Source of the DNA: Hymenobacter glacialis | GTDB taxonomy: Bacteria; Bacteroidota; Bacteroidia; Cytophagales; Hymenobacteraceae | Reading direction: 5' to 3' | DNA: 64,000 bases | Assembly (NCBI RefSeq): GCF_001816165.1 | Contig: NZ_MDZC01000036.1 | Span: forward strand, 1-64,000 | Part shown: piece after piece, positions 18,942-27,301 of the stretch | Position numbering within the stretch: the stretch's first letter is position 1 | Layout of the letters: every line of letters starts with the position of its first letter | Notes under the pieces: model-generated | Told to the model about the DNA's origin: nothing | Databases searched by the model: none | Seen by the model: the letters and a program-made list of their open reading frames with translations, nothing else | Program-made: the position numbers and the translations under genes

Positions 18942-20153
18942 CTAAAAGTTAATCTGTGCCTGCAGGCGCAGCAGGTTGCCGCTCTGCTTGTTGTCCGACA
19001 ACTGAAAATCTTCGAAGCGACGCGACGACATGGTGTACATGGCCACCAGCTCGAAGCTGCTGAAGGGCTGCCACTCCACCCCCACCTCGGCTTCGCGCAC
19101 GGTGTAGCTGCGGGCGTCCCGCTCGTGCTTTTTGCCGCCGTCGTAGTACTGGGCCCGCACAAACGGGTAAAACTGGTGCTCCTTGTACCGCAGGCGGTAG
19201 TTGAGCAGCACGTAGCCGCCGTGCAGGCCCTGGGTTTCAATGCTGTCGGTTCGTGGGTTGAACTCCGGGCCGCGGCCCACGTTGTATTCGGCCTGCACTC
19301 CAAACGGCTGCGGATATAAGACGAAGGTGGCCGCCATGCGTTGGTCGATATAGCTCAGGTCTTTGCGCGCTTTCACTCCTGTTGAGAGCTGTTCTTTGGC
19401 TATCACATAGTCGCCAGTGTAGGCTTGCAGGCCGGGCTCGATGATTTGCCGGCCCACCACCAGTGGGTAGGTAAAGCGGCCCACTACGTGCCGCTGGTTG
19501 TTGAGCTCGGGCCGGTTGGCAGTCTGGCCGTTGAACACGCCCAGGCCTACCATTCCATAATCGCCCGAGCCTTTCAGGCCGTCTTTCACCAACCGCGAGA
19601 AGCGCTGACGCACGGCGGTAGGGGCCCAGTAGAAAAACGCGCCCAAATCCCGCTCGTTGGCCAGGGCGCTGTTCAGGCCATCGTTGCGGTCCAGGGGCAG
19701 GCGGTTCTGGCTCGACTGCATGTTTTCGAAGCCGTAGGGTATTTTGCTCTGCCCCAGACGTACGCGGTACTGGCCGGCTTTGTCGAGGCTCACATCGAAA
19801 TAGGCATCGCGCAGTTGGCCAAAGTTCAGCGAAGTGCTGCCGCTGGCGCTGCTCGCAAAGTCGGGCTGAATATAGAAATAGACCCGCTCGTGCAGTTGTC
19901 CATAAAAAACTATGCGCGCCCGCCGCAAGAAAATACCGCCATTCTCTCCCCAGGACCGGTCGCACTGCTCACACTTCAACTTGGAATTGGTTTCGAGCAA
20001 CCGGTTGTAACGTGCCTGCACATAGCCCCGAATGGCAAAAGTTTCGAACCACTTCTTGGCGGCAGGCGGCGCTTGTTTTGCCGAGTCAACGGTCTGACTA
20101 TAAGCAGGCCCGGCTACTAAAAACAAAAGGGCAATTAACAGTTTCTTCATCAA
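18942..20153 (-). CDS. Outer-membrane porin, OprO/OprP (phosphate-selective) family
   Basis: 403 residues with a signal peptide (MMKKLLIALLFLVAGPAYSQ). The mature protein has alternating aromatic and polar beta-strands typical of a 16-strand porin: FAIRGYVQARYNRL near residue 40, GGIFLRRARIVFYGQLHERVYFYIQPDFA near 75-105, and a final strand LLRLQAQINF. This is the pattern of Pfam porin O/P. Members often take up phosphate or polyphosphate, but specificity is not readable here. A short CEQC pair near residue 62 is unusual for a porin loop and could form a disulfide. The gene stands alone, convergent with the GH3 gene. Confidence 0.88.
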   Translation of the reverse strand: MMKKLLIALLFLVAGPAYSQTVDSAKQAPPAAKKWFETFAIRGYVQARYNRLLETNSKLKCEQCDRSWGENGGIFLRRARIVFYGQLHERVYFYIQPDFASSASGSTSLNFGQLRDAYFDVSLDKAGQYRVRLGQSKIPYGFENMQSSQNRLPLDRNDGLNSALANERDLGAFFYWAPTAVRQRFSRLVKDGLKGSGDYGMVGLGVFNGQTANRPELNNQRHVVGRFTYPLVVGRQIIEPGLQAYTGDYVIAKEQLSTGVKARKDLSYIDQRMAATFVLYPQPFGVQAEYNVGRGPEFNPRTDSIETQGLHGGYVLLNYRLRYKEHQFYPFVRAQYYDGGKKHERDARSYTVREAEVGVEWQPFSSFELVAMYTMSSRRFEDFQLSDNKQSGNLLRLQAQINF

Positions 20154-20503
20154 ATGGTAATGTTACCACAAAGGGACGCTTTTTTTGTTATCCGTGCATG
20201 ACCCGCATGTGAAGGGAATGTTACCAAACGAGATTTAACAGGTTGCAGCACAAAGCCGCCAGCAGATGCCGGTGGGCGCTGGCGTCAGTCAGCTACAGTT
20301 GCTGCTCCGGCTACTGACTGCGCGGCACGGCCCAGCTCCGCAGCCCGTGGGGCATGCTGTGCTCGCTACTGCTGGCAGTGACTGTGGTCAGCGCTGTGTA
20401 ATCCAGCACATTGGGGCCGGGCAGCGGTTAGGCCGCAGCTACACGGCTGAGCGTTGGGGCCTGCATCGCAGGCAGATGGGCCATTACGCGCACGGCCGGG
20501 GCG
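20154..20503. other. Intergenic region without a supported gene
   Basis: 350 bp between two minus-strand genes. The part next to the porin start is AT-rich and probably holds its promoter. The GC-rich remainder has a small hairpin (CAGTCAG at 20286-20292 with CTGACTG at 20314-20320). I see no RNA gene and no ORF resembling a protein family. Confidence 0.5.
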
Positions 20504-21511
20504 CTAGTTGGTGGCTTTGCAGCGCAGCTCCTCTACCAAATCGGCGGAGCCCACGAAGAGTGGCGCGCGCTGGTGCAGGTCGGCCGTGGGGGGCACGTCC
20601 AGCACCAGGTCGGCCCCGGTCACGGCCACACCGCCAGCCTGCTCAATGAGATACGCCAGGGGGTAGCATTCGTAGAGCAGGCGCAGCTTGCCGCCGGGCT
20701 GGGCCGCGGTGGGCGGGTAGAGGTAAATGCCGCCCGTGAACAGGTTGCGGTGGTAGTCGGCTACCAGCGAGCCCACGTAGCGGGCCGTGAGGCGGCGCTC
20801 CTTGCAGGTGGTGAGAAAGGCGCGCACGAACTCCGGGTAGTCAAACCAGTTGCCTTCGTTGCAGCTGAACACCGGCCCCTGGCGCGGAATCCTGATGTCG
20901 GGGTGCGAGAGGAAGAATTCGCCCAGCGAGTTTTCGTAGGTGAATCCCGCCACGCCGTGGCCCGTGGTGTACACCAGCATGGTGCTGGAGCCGTATAACA
21001 CGTAGCCCGCCGCAATTTGGGCACGGCCGCCCTGCAGAAAGTCTTCCTTGCGGGCCGGCCCGCCAATGCGCGACACGCGGCGGTAGATGCTGAAAATGGT
21101 GCCGATGCTCACGTTCACGTCAATGTTCGAGGAGCCGTCGAGCGGGTCGATGGCCACCACGTACTTGCCGTTGACGTTGCCCGTCTGAATGATTTCCTCG
21201 TCTTCTTCTGAGAGCACGGCGCAGGCCTCGCCCCCGTTGGTGAGGGCCCGAACGAACCGAATATTGGCCTCCACGTCGAGCTTCTGCTGGTGTTCGCCCT
21301 GCACGTTTTTCTCGCCCATGGCCCCCGTAATGCGCGAGAGGCCCGCCCGGTTCACATCACGGTTTACAATTTTACCAGCCAGGGCAATGTCCCGCAGCAG
21401 CTGCGACAGCTCGCCGGTGGCGAAGGCGAATTCGGACTGCTTGCGCATGATGTAGCGCTCCAACGTGATGCCAACGGGCGTGGCCAGGGTGTTTTCGGTG
21501 GTCTGGGACAT
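20504..21511 (-). CDS. fbp: Class 1 fructose-1,6-bisphosphatase
   Basis: 335 residues, the normal length. The metal- and phosphate-binding signature [19 protein letters not shown] is at about 123-142, with the preceding acidic site LSEEDEE near 103. The N-terminal helix carries [22 protein letters not shown] sequence. The C-terminal substrate-site segment is [15 protein letters not shown]. It hydrolyses fructose-1,6-bisphosphate to fructose-6-phosphate, the committed step of gluconeogenesis, in the cytoplasm. It is probably a single-gene transcript: the next gene upstream on the same strand starts beyond 22.5 kb and is separated by a 210-bp spacer. Confidence 0.96.
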   Translation of the reverse strand: MSQTTENTLATPVGITLERYIMRKQSEFAFATGELSQLLRDIALAGKIVNRDVNRAGLSRITGAMGEKNVQGEHQQKLDVEANIRFVRALTNGGEACAVLSEEDEEIIQTGNVNGKYVVAIDPLDGSSNIDVNVSIGTIFSIYRRVSRIGGPARKEDFLQGGRAQIAAGYVLYGSSTMLVYTTGHGVAGFTYENSLGEFFLSHPDIRIPRQGPVFSCNEGNWFDYPEFVRAFLTTCKERRLTARYVGSLVADYHRNLFTGGIYLYPPTAAQPGGKLRLLYECYPLAYLIEQAGGVAVTGADLVLDVPPTADLHQRAPLFVGSADLVEELRCKATN

Positions 21512-21644
21512 GGGTGGGATTGGGTAGCTTGAATGCTGCGACTATTCGGTGCGGTGCCAGCTCTGGCCGCCTTTTACGCGGACTTGCAGCACCTGCACCA
21601 CGAACTTACGAGCCTCGCCACTGAGAGTTCAACGGTACCGCTTG

Positions 21645-21680
21645 CCAGCAGCCCGGCAGGCCGGGCTTTTTTGCTGCTGG
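21645..21680 (+). terminator. Terminator-like hairpin pointing along the + strand
   Basis: Inner stem GCCCGGC / GCCGGGC (21651-21666) followed by T6, enclosed by an outer CCAGCAG / CTGCTGG pair (21645-21651 and 21674-21680). The T-run makes it a terminator for + strand transcription, yet both neighbouring genes run on the - strand. See findings. Confidence 0.6.
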
Positions 21681-21721
21681 TGGGTGGTGCGGGCAAAACG
21701 GCTGCGGGGCGCTTTGCGTGG

Positions 21722-22575
21722 CTAGTTGGAGTACGCCTTCAGCACCTGGCGCGCGCTACCTAGGTGGTCAATGCCCAGTTCCACCACGTCGCCGGGCCGG
21801 AGGTAAATCGGGGGCTTAAAGCCGGAGCCCACGCCGGCCGGCGTGCCGGTCGAGATAACGTCGCCGGGCAGCAGGGTCATGAATTGGCTGACATATGAAA
21901 TGATGAAGGGCACGTTGAAAATCAGATTGGCCGTGTTGCCGTCCTGCATTTTTTCGCCGTTCACCGTGAGCCAGAGGCGCAGGTTATTCACGTCGCTCAT
22001 TTCGTCGGGCGTCGCCAGAAAAGGGCCCATCGGCGCGAAGGTGTCGCAGCCCTTGCCCTTGGTCCAGGTACCGCCACGCTCCAGCTGAAACTCGCGTTCC
22101 GATACGTCGTTGTGCAGCATGTAGCCGGCAATGTAGCTGGCGGCATCAGCCTCGGACACATAGGAGGCGCGCCTGCCGATAACCACGGCCAGCTCCACTT
22201 CCCAATCGGTTTTCACCGCGTTCTTGGGGATAATGATGTCATCAAAAGGCCCCACCATGGCCGTGGTGGACTTCAGAAAAATCACCGGTTCCGTGGGCGG
22301 CGTCAGGCCCATTTCGCGGGCGTGGTCGGAATAGTTCAGGCCAATGCAGATGATTTTGGAGGGCCGGGCCACCGGGGGGCCGAGGCGCTCGGCGCGTCCA
22401 CTACGGGCAAGCTGCCCGCGTTGGCCGCCACGAATTCCGCCAGCCGCTGCAGGCCATTACTCCCGAAAAACACCTCGGTGTAGTCTTCGCCGAATGCGGC
22501 CACGTCGTAGCGCTGGTCGCCCTGTAGGATACCGGGTTTTTCGTGGCCGGCCGGGCCGTAACGGAGTAATTTCAT
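21722..22575 (-). pseudogene. Fumarylacetoacetate hydrolase-family protein, one frameshift
   Basis: The first part (MKLLRYGPAGHEKPGILQ) reads to about residue 66; the conserved catalytic domain then continues in another frame (ARPSKIICIGLNYSDHAREM). The break lies in a run of six G (C6 on the coding strand) at 22374-22379, and one extra base would restore a 284-residue protein, the standard length. The domain has the metal-binding Glu region (EPVIFLKSTTAMVGP; DWEVELAVVIG) and the GDVISTGTPAGVGSG signature. Such enzymes hydrolyse or decarboxylate acylpyruvate-type compounds, for example 2-keto-3-deoxy-fuconate or ureidoglycolate analogues. The substrate is unknown. The shift is probably a homopolymer error; slippage-based switching is a less likely alternative. 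Confidence 0.88.
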
Positions 22576-22608
22576 AACGAAAAATGGAGAAAGAAAGAAC
22601 AAAAAAAG

Positions 22609-22703
22609 AACGTCATGCTGAGCGCAGCCGAGCATCTCTACTGCGCTACTAATCAATTTTAGCACTGCGGTAGAGATGCTTCGGCTGCGCTCAGCATGAC
22701 GTT
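22609..22703. repeat. REP-like intergenic palindrome (2 of 6)
   Basis: Left arm AACGTCATGCTGAGCGCAGC continuing into CGAGCATCTCTAC; right arm GCGGTAGAGATGCTTCGGC continuing into TGCGCTCAGCATGACGTT. Arms are about 36 nt and complementary except for one missing base in the left arm. The loop is AT-rich. It sits between the FAH-family gene and the sugar symporter. Confidence 0.9.
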
Positions 22704-22732
22704 CCAGTGGGTCTCAGCGGGCAAGCAGCCGC

Positions 22733-24418
22733 CTACCAATACACCGTGTAGAGCGTGGTGAGGATGACCATGATGACCATGGAGCCAATAGCGAAGCTGC
22801 GCGTGGTTTTGAACATGCTGCGGTCCACCTCCAGGCCGTTGGTTTTCACGCCGCGGCTGGTTTCATACAAGCTGATAACGACCATGGCGGCCACGCTGAT
22901 AAGGAAGACAAACCCCATCCGGTCGAGGAACGGAATTTCGTACACGCCCTCTGCATTTTTCACCGCAAAGCCCAGCGGCGAGAGAAACGACAGGTCGGCG
23001 TAGAGGGGCAGGAACTTGAACAGCACCGACAGCAGGAAGCCGCCGATGGTGGCAAATAGCGCGGCCGTAGAAGTTGTCTTTTTCCAGAAGAAGCCCAGAA
23101 TAAACATAGCAAAAATGCCCGGCGACACGAAGCCCGTGTACTCCTGAATGTATTGGAAACCACCTTTTTTGTCGATACCCAAGTGCGGGGCGATGAGTAC
23201 GCCCATCATCATGGCCACTATCACGGCAATTTTGCCCGTAGCAACCAGGTTTTTTTCCGAGGCGTTGGGGTTGATGACCTTTTTGTAGACATCAAGCGTG
23301 AAAATGGTGGCAATGCTGTTGGCTTTGCCGGCCAGCGAGGCCACTACCGCGGCCGTGAGCGCCGCGAAGGACAGGCCCTTGAGGCCCACGGGCAGAATAT
23401 TGAGCAGCACCGGATAAGCGCGGTCGGGGTTCAGGTTGGTGCCCTCACCAAATTCAGTGGCCCCGAATACGTCGGCGTTGTAGAGCACGTAGGCCGCAAT
23501 GCCGGGCAGCACCACAATCACGGGCATCAGCAGCTTGAGGAACGCGGCGAAAAGGATGCCGGCGCGGGCCGTGGGCAGGTCGGCTCCCAGGGCGCGCTGC
23601 GTAATGTACTGGTTGCAGCCCCAGTAGTTCAGGTTCACAATCCACATGCCGCCCAGCAGCACGGTGAGGCCCGGCAGGTCGATGTAGTTAGGATTTTCCT
23701 TTTTGAAAATCATCTGGAAATGGTCGCCGGCCTGGGCCGTCATCAGGTTGAAGCCGCTTATCACGCCGCTTTGGCCGTAGTGCTCGGCCACCAGGTTCAG
23801 GGCCAGGTAAGTAGTGGCCAGGCCGCCCAGAATCAGGAAGAACACCTGGATAACGTCGGTGAAGCCAATGACCTTCATGCCGCCCAGCGTAATGAGCACC
23901 GCAAACGCAGCCAGCGCGTAGAGGCAGAACTCCAGGTTGAGGCCGGCAATGCTGCTGATGGCAATAGCGCCCAGGTACAGAATCGAGGTCAGGTTGACCA
24001 CGATGTAGAGGGCCAGCCAGAAAATGGCCATAATCATGGCCACCGTGCCATTATAGCGCTGGCTGAGGAACTGCGGCATCGTGAAAATGCGGTTCTTCAG
24101 GTACACCGGAATGAAAAACACGGCCACCACAATGAGCGTGATGGCGGCCATCCATTCGTAGGTGGCTATGGCCAGACCCATCTTGAACCCTGAGCCGGAC
24201 ATGCCCACAAACTGCTCGGCCGAGATGTTGGAGGCAATGAGCGAGGAGCCAATGGCCCACCACGTCAGGGAACCTTCGGCGAGAAAATAGTCCTTGGAAT
24301 CGCCCTCAAGGGTGCCGTCGTGGCCGGTTTTGCGCCGGTAAATCCAGATGCCGTAGCCGGATACGATGATGAAGTAGACGAAGAATACGATGTAATCAAT
24401 CGTGTCGAGCTTATTCAT
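22733..24418 (-). CDS. Sodium/sugar symporter (SSS/SGLT family)
   Basis: 561 residues with about 14-15 membrane helices. The first is DTIDYIVFFVYFIIVSGYGIWIY split over residues 5-26. The SSS signatures are visible: LAEGSLTWWAIGSSLIASNIS near 48-66, ISAEQFVGMSGSGF, and LTAAVVASLAGKANSIATIFTLD near 355-375, where the conserved Na2-site serines sit. It closely resembles the Vibrio SGLT-type galactose transporter group. It should import a monosaccharide with Na+ across the inner membrane, which would suit uptake of sugars released by the upstream glucan locus, though they are not in one operon. Confidence 0.93.
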   Translation of the reverse strand: MNKLDTIDYIVFFVYFIIVSGYGIWIYRRKTGHDGTLEGDSKDYFLAEGSLTWWAIGSSLIASNISAEQFVGMSGSGFKMGLAIATYEWMAAITLIVVAVFFIPVYLKNRIFTMPQFLSQRYNGTVAMIMAIFWLALYIVVNLTSILYLGAIAISSIAGLNLEFCLYALAAFAVLITLGGMKVIGFTDVIQVFFLILGGLATTYLALNLVAEHYGQSGVISGFNLMTAQAGDHFQMIFKKENPNYIDLPGLTVLLGGMWIVNLNYWGCNQYITQRALGADLPTARAGILFAAFLKLLMPVIVVLPGIAAYVLYNADVFGATEFGEGTNLNPDRAYPVLLNILPVGLKGLSFAALTAAVVASLAGKANSIATIFTLDVYKKVINPNASEKNLVATGKIAVIVAMMMGVLIAPHLGIDKKGGFQYIQEYTGFVSPGIFAMFILGFFWKKTTSTAALFATIGGFLLSVLFKFLPLYADLSFLSPLGFAVKNAEGVYEIPFLDRMGFVFLISVAAMVVISLYETSRGVKTNGLEVDRSMFKTTRSFAIGSMVIMVILTTLYTVYW

Positions 24419-24592
24419 TGAGCAGAAGAGGAATTGGGTTGCTGCACCTCATCAACGCGCGAAATAGCGCAATGATGGCGAAGCTATTAATAAGTAATGT
24501 TCCGGTAAAAAAACCGCTTCTGAAAGAAAATCTTTGGTTTCTTCCTAGAATTGTCGCTCCAACTACTCCCCCAAGCCAGCGGCGCGGGCGGG

Positions 24593-27085
24593 CTACTTGC
24601 CTCGCATGACCAGGGTGCCGGTGCCCTGGGCAGGCCGGCCGTCTGCGCTCACGCCCTCGGCCACGGCCTGGAAAGTGCCGCCGTCATCGGCGGTGAAGAA
24701 GTAGAGCTCAGCCTCGCCGCGGGCGTTGGTGCGCACGGTGGGATTCCAGTAGATGGTGCTGGTGCGCGGGTCGGCGGGTGGGTTGGTGAGCAGGGCGTTG
24801 TAGCGCGGCTGGTAGAACTCCCGCGCCGCGTAAAAGCCGGGCACTCTCACGGTGGCAATGCCGGGCGCCGGCGCGGCCGAGCCTTTGTAGTTCGGGTCGG
24901 CTCGCTTGGTATAAATGGCAATGGCCCCGCCCGTGCCACCAAAAATGGCGGCTTCGGGTCCCTTAAAGACCTCCACCAATTCAATATCCGATGCTTGCAG
25001 GCTGGTAATAAACTCCACATCAACCCGGTTGCCATCCAGGATGAACAGCGGCGTGCCCTGGCCGCGAATTGACACCGACATGTTGGGCGGGTTGCCCGTG
25101 ACAGACAAGCCCGCCACCCGGCCCTGCAGCAGTTGCAGCACCGACAGGCCCGACTGCGCCTGCGGCATGCTGGCAACGTCGACGACGGTGCCGGCGGTAG
25201 CACCGTAGAGGCGGCGGGGGTCGTCGCGCGGCACGGCCACGCGCTTGGCCGTCACCGACACGTTGCTCAGCTGGATATTGCGCAGGGCTTTTTCGGGGTG
25301 CAGCTCCAGGTCGGTGGCCTGGGCCTGGCGGCTGCGGCGTACAAAGGCCGCCACGCCGGCCGGGGCCGCGCTCAGGGCCGGCAGGGGCGGCAGCGGCTGG
25401 GTGCCGGGTGCGGGGCCCTCATCGGGACGAATGATGACGTTGGAACCGCCCTGCGCCCGCCGCGCCTGCAGGGTAATCACAGCCGTGTCCCGCACCGCAA
25501 AGCCGGTGAAGGTGAAGCGGCCCTGCGCGTCGGTGGTGGCCGTGGCCACGGTTTTTGCTGGCCTCACCTGCAGGAAAGTGAGCTGGCTGTTGGCAATGGG
25601 TTGGTTGCCGTTCTGGCTCACTATCTGGCCGGTGAGGGAAATGTCCTGCTCCGGCAAAAACCGCACGGCGGGCGCTTGCCCCGCCAGCACTTCTTTCCAC
25701 ACAAACCGGCGCCAGCCCTGGGTCAGGAGCAGGTCGTCGAGGGCCTGGCTGGTGGCCGCCGAGGGCTCGCGGAAGTAGTAGCCGGGGTTTTCCACGTGCC
25801 CCACCAGGTCGGAAGTGAGCAGCAGGTTGGAGACCACGGTCTCGGCGTTGGGGGCCAGGGCACTGAGGGTGGCGTCGCTCACCGCCACCGACAGGTTGGC
25901 GGCTACCGGCTGGCCAGCCGCATCGGCCACACGCACCTTAAGCTGCACGGGCGCGTGGGGCCCGTAGCTGGCTTTGTCGGGCGTCACGGTCACGCGCAGG
26001 TCGGCCGAGGCGTTCTGGGCAAAGGCCAGCCGCTCGCAGCGCGGCGCGCCCTGCGCATCAAACAAAGTGAAGTGCACAATGCCTGTTGGGTAGTTTTTCT
26101 TCGGCATGCGCCACACGGCCGGCGCTTCGGCGGTGGGAGTGCGCGGGCCGGGGTAGGCCACCACGCCGCGCACCTGCGTGAGCAGCTGCACCGGGCCGGA
26201 GGCAGCCGTGCCCCGGTAGCGGGCTTCTACCAGGAAGCTCTCGTCGCTTTCTACCACGTGCAGGGTGTAGCCGCTGGCCTGCACGGCCGGCAGCGGGTAC
26301 TCGGCGGTGCCGCCGTCGGGCAGCGTGAAGCGGGCGCGGTACTTCTGGCCCGCGCCAGGCACAAAATTGAAGCGGCCCATGCCCGCGTGGCGGGTGGTGT
26401 AGGCAGCAACTACGGCGTTCTGGGCATTCACAATCTGGCCGCGCACGGCGATGCCGCGGCCGCTGGCATCGGTGGCTTTGCAGGCTACCATGGCGGGCAA
26501 CCCTTCTACCAGGTAGCCTCCTTCAGGGAAAAACTGCACATCGGGCTTGGCCGAGGCGCCGCCGGGTGCCTTGGCTTTGCTACCGGCCGCAGTGGCGGTG
26601 GTGGCTTCCTGGGGGCCCAGCGGCGAGGCCAGCCAGATGTTGAGGCGGCGGCTGTACACGAAGCTTTCGCCGGCGTTGCGCATCCAGTTGGTGTAGGCAC
26701 GCAGCTCGTAGACGCCGGCGGCCAGCGAGTCGGCAATGCTGAGGTCGCCGCTGGCCCGGCCGCCCTGCAGGCGCAGGGTGCGGCGGGCCACCACGCGCCG
26801 CTCCGCCGACACCAGGTCTACGTGCAGCACCTGGCTGAGGGAGTCGAGGCGGTGCAGCGAGGCATCGACCACGTAGGCGCTGAACCAGATGGTTTCGCCG
26901 GTGGCGTACACCGGACGGTCGAGGTGCAGGTACACTTTTTCGCCCTTGGCAGCGGCGTAGTACTCGCCCAGCTGGCGGGCTATGCGCTGCATCAAGCCGT
27001 CTTCGGCGGGCCCGAAAGCCATCAGCCCCATTCCACTGGCCAGCAATACCGCCAGCACTCCTTTTCGCACGCGCATTACATTCAT
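24593..27085 (-). CDS. MG2-domain surface protein with TonB-receptor plug but no barrel
   Basis: 830 residues. A hydrophobic N-terminus (VLAVLLASGMGLMAFGPA) acts as signal peptide or anchor. An alpha-2-macroglobulin MG2-like domain lies near 45-150 (KVYLHLDRPVYATGETIWFSAYV, then YELRAYTNWMRN). A carboxypeptidase-regulatory beta-sandwich is near 490-545, and a TonB-receptor plug near 610-720 (LQLLQGRVAGLSV, SIRGQGTPLFILDGNRV, IELVEVFKGPEAAIFGGTGGAIAIYTK). About 100 residues follow, far too few for a barrel. This architecture is known in Bacteroidota but its role is unclear. It follows the histidine kinase gene on the same strand, 216 nt away. Confidence 0.85.
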   Translation of the reverse strand: MNVMRVRKGVLAVLLASGMGLMAFGPAEDGLMQRIARQLGEYYAAAKGEKVYLHLDRPVYATGETIWFSAYVVDASLHRLDSLSQVLHVDLVSAERRVVARRTLRLQGGRASGDLSIADSLAAGVYELRAYTNWMRNAGESFVYSRRLNIWLASPLGPQEATTATAAGSKAKAPGGASAKPDVQFFPEGGYLVEGLPAMVACKATDASGRGIAVRGQIVNAQNAVVAAYTTRHAGMGRFNFVPGAGQKYRARFTLPDGGTAEYPLPAVQASGYTLHVVESDESFLVEARYRGTAASGPVQLLTQVRGVVAYPGPRTPTAEAPAVWRMPKKNYPTGIVHFTLFDAQGAPRCERLAFAQNASADLRVTVTPDKASYGPHAPVQLKVRVADAAGQPVAANLSVAVSDATLSALAPNAETVVSNLLLTSDLVGHVENPGYYFREPSAATSQALDDLLLTQGWRRFVWKEVLAGQAPAVRFLPEQDISLTGQIVSQNGNQPIANSQLTFLQVRPAKTVATATTDAQGRFTFTGFAVRDTAVITLQARRAQGGSNVIIRPDEGPAPGTQPLPPLPALSAAPAGVAAFVRRSRQAQATDLELHPEKALRNIQLSNVSVTAKRVAVPRDDPRRLYGATAGTVVDVASMPQAQSGLSVLQLLQGRVAGLSVTGNPPNMSVSIRGQGTPLFILDGNRVDVEFITSLQASDIELVEVFKGPEAAIFGGTGGAIAIYTKRADPNYKGSAAPAPGIATVRVPGFYAAREFYQPRYNALLTNPPADPRTSTIYWNPTVRTNARGEAELYFFTADDGGTFQAVAEGVSADGRPAQGTGTLVMRGK

Positions 27086-27105
27086 GGTCGCTTTCTGTCG
27101 ATAAC

Positions 27106-27130
27106 AGCGGGCTTGAGGTTGAAGCCCGCT
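27106..27130 (-). promoter_or_regulatory. Leader stem-loop upstream of the MG2/plug gene
   Basis: Perfect 9-bp stem AGCGGGCTT / AAGCCCGCT with loop GAGGTTG, 21 nt before the start codon. No T-run follows, so it is not a typical terminator. It could shield the ribosome site or stabilise the mRNA (inference). CATCTTTG on the - strand at 27145-27152 is one mismatch from a -7 box. Confidence 0.35.
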
Positions 27131-27301
27131 GCAAGATTACCGCACAAAGATGGCGACGGCACGCAGGACACTTCTTTCCGGCTCCCGGCGAAGCCATAGC
27201 TGAAAGGAGGCCGGGCGCGCATCCCAGTGGCGCAGTTTCCCTGTCGCTGTCCTGCAAACCGCCGTACCCAACCGGGCCTGGCTGATTAGGGCAGGGGCCG
27301 C

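Noticed and set aside
20266..20649. 127-codon ORF in the spacer and into fbp
   Set aside because: Overlaps the end of fbp on the opposite strand, has no family-like sequence and no clear ribosome site.
21533..21763. 76-codon + strand ORF ending at the FAH-family gene
   Set aside because: Considered as the source of the + strand terminator, but the ORF runs past the hairpin and has no protein-like pattern.
25133..27199. 688-codon + strand ORF
   Set aside because: Antisense to the MG2/plug gene and extends past its start; no recognisable domain, so treated as a shadow.
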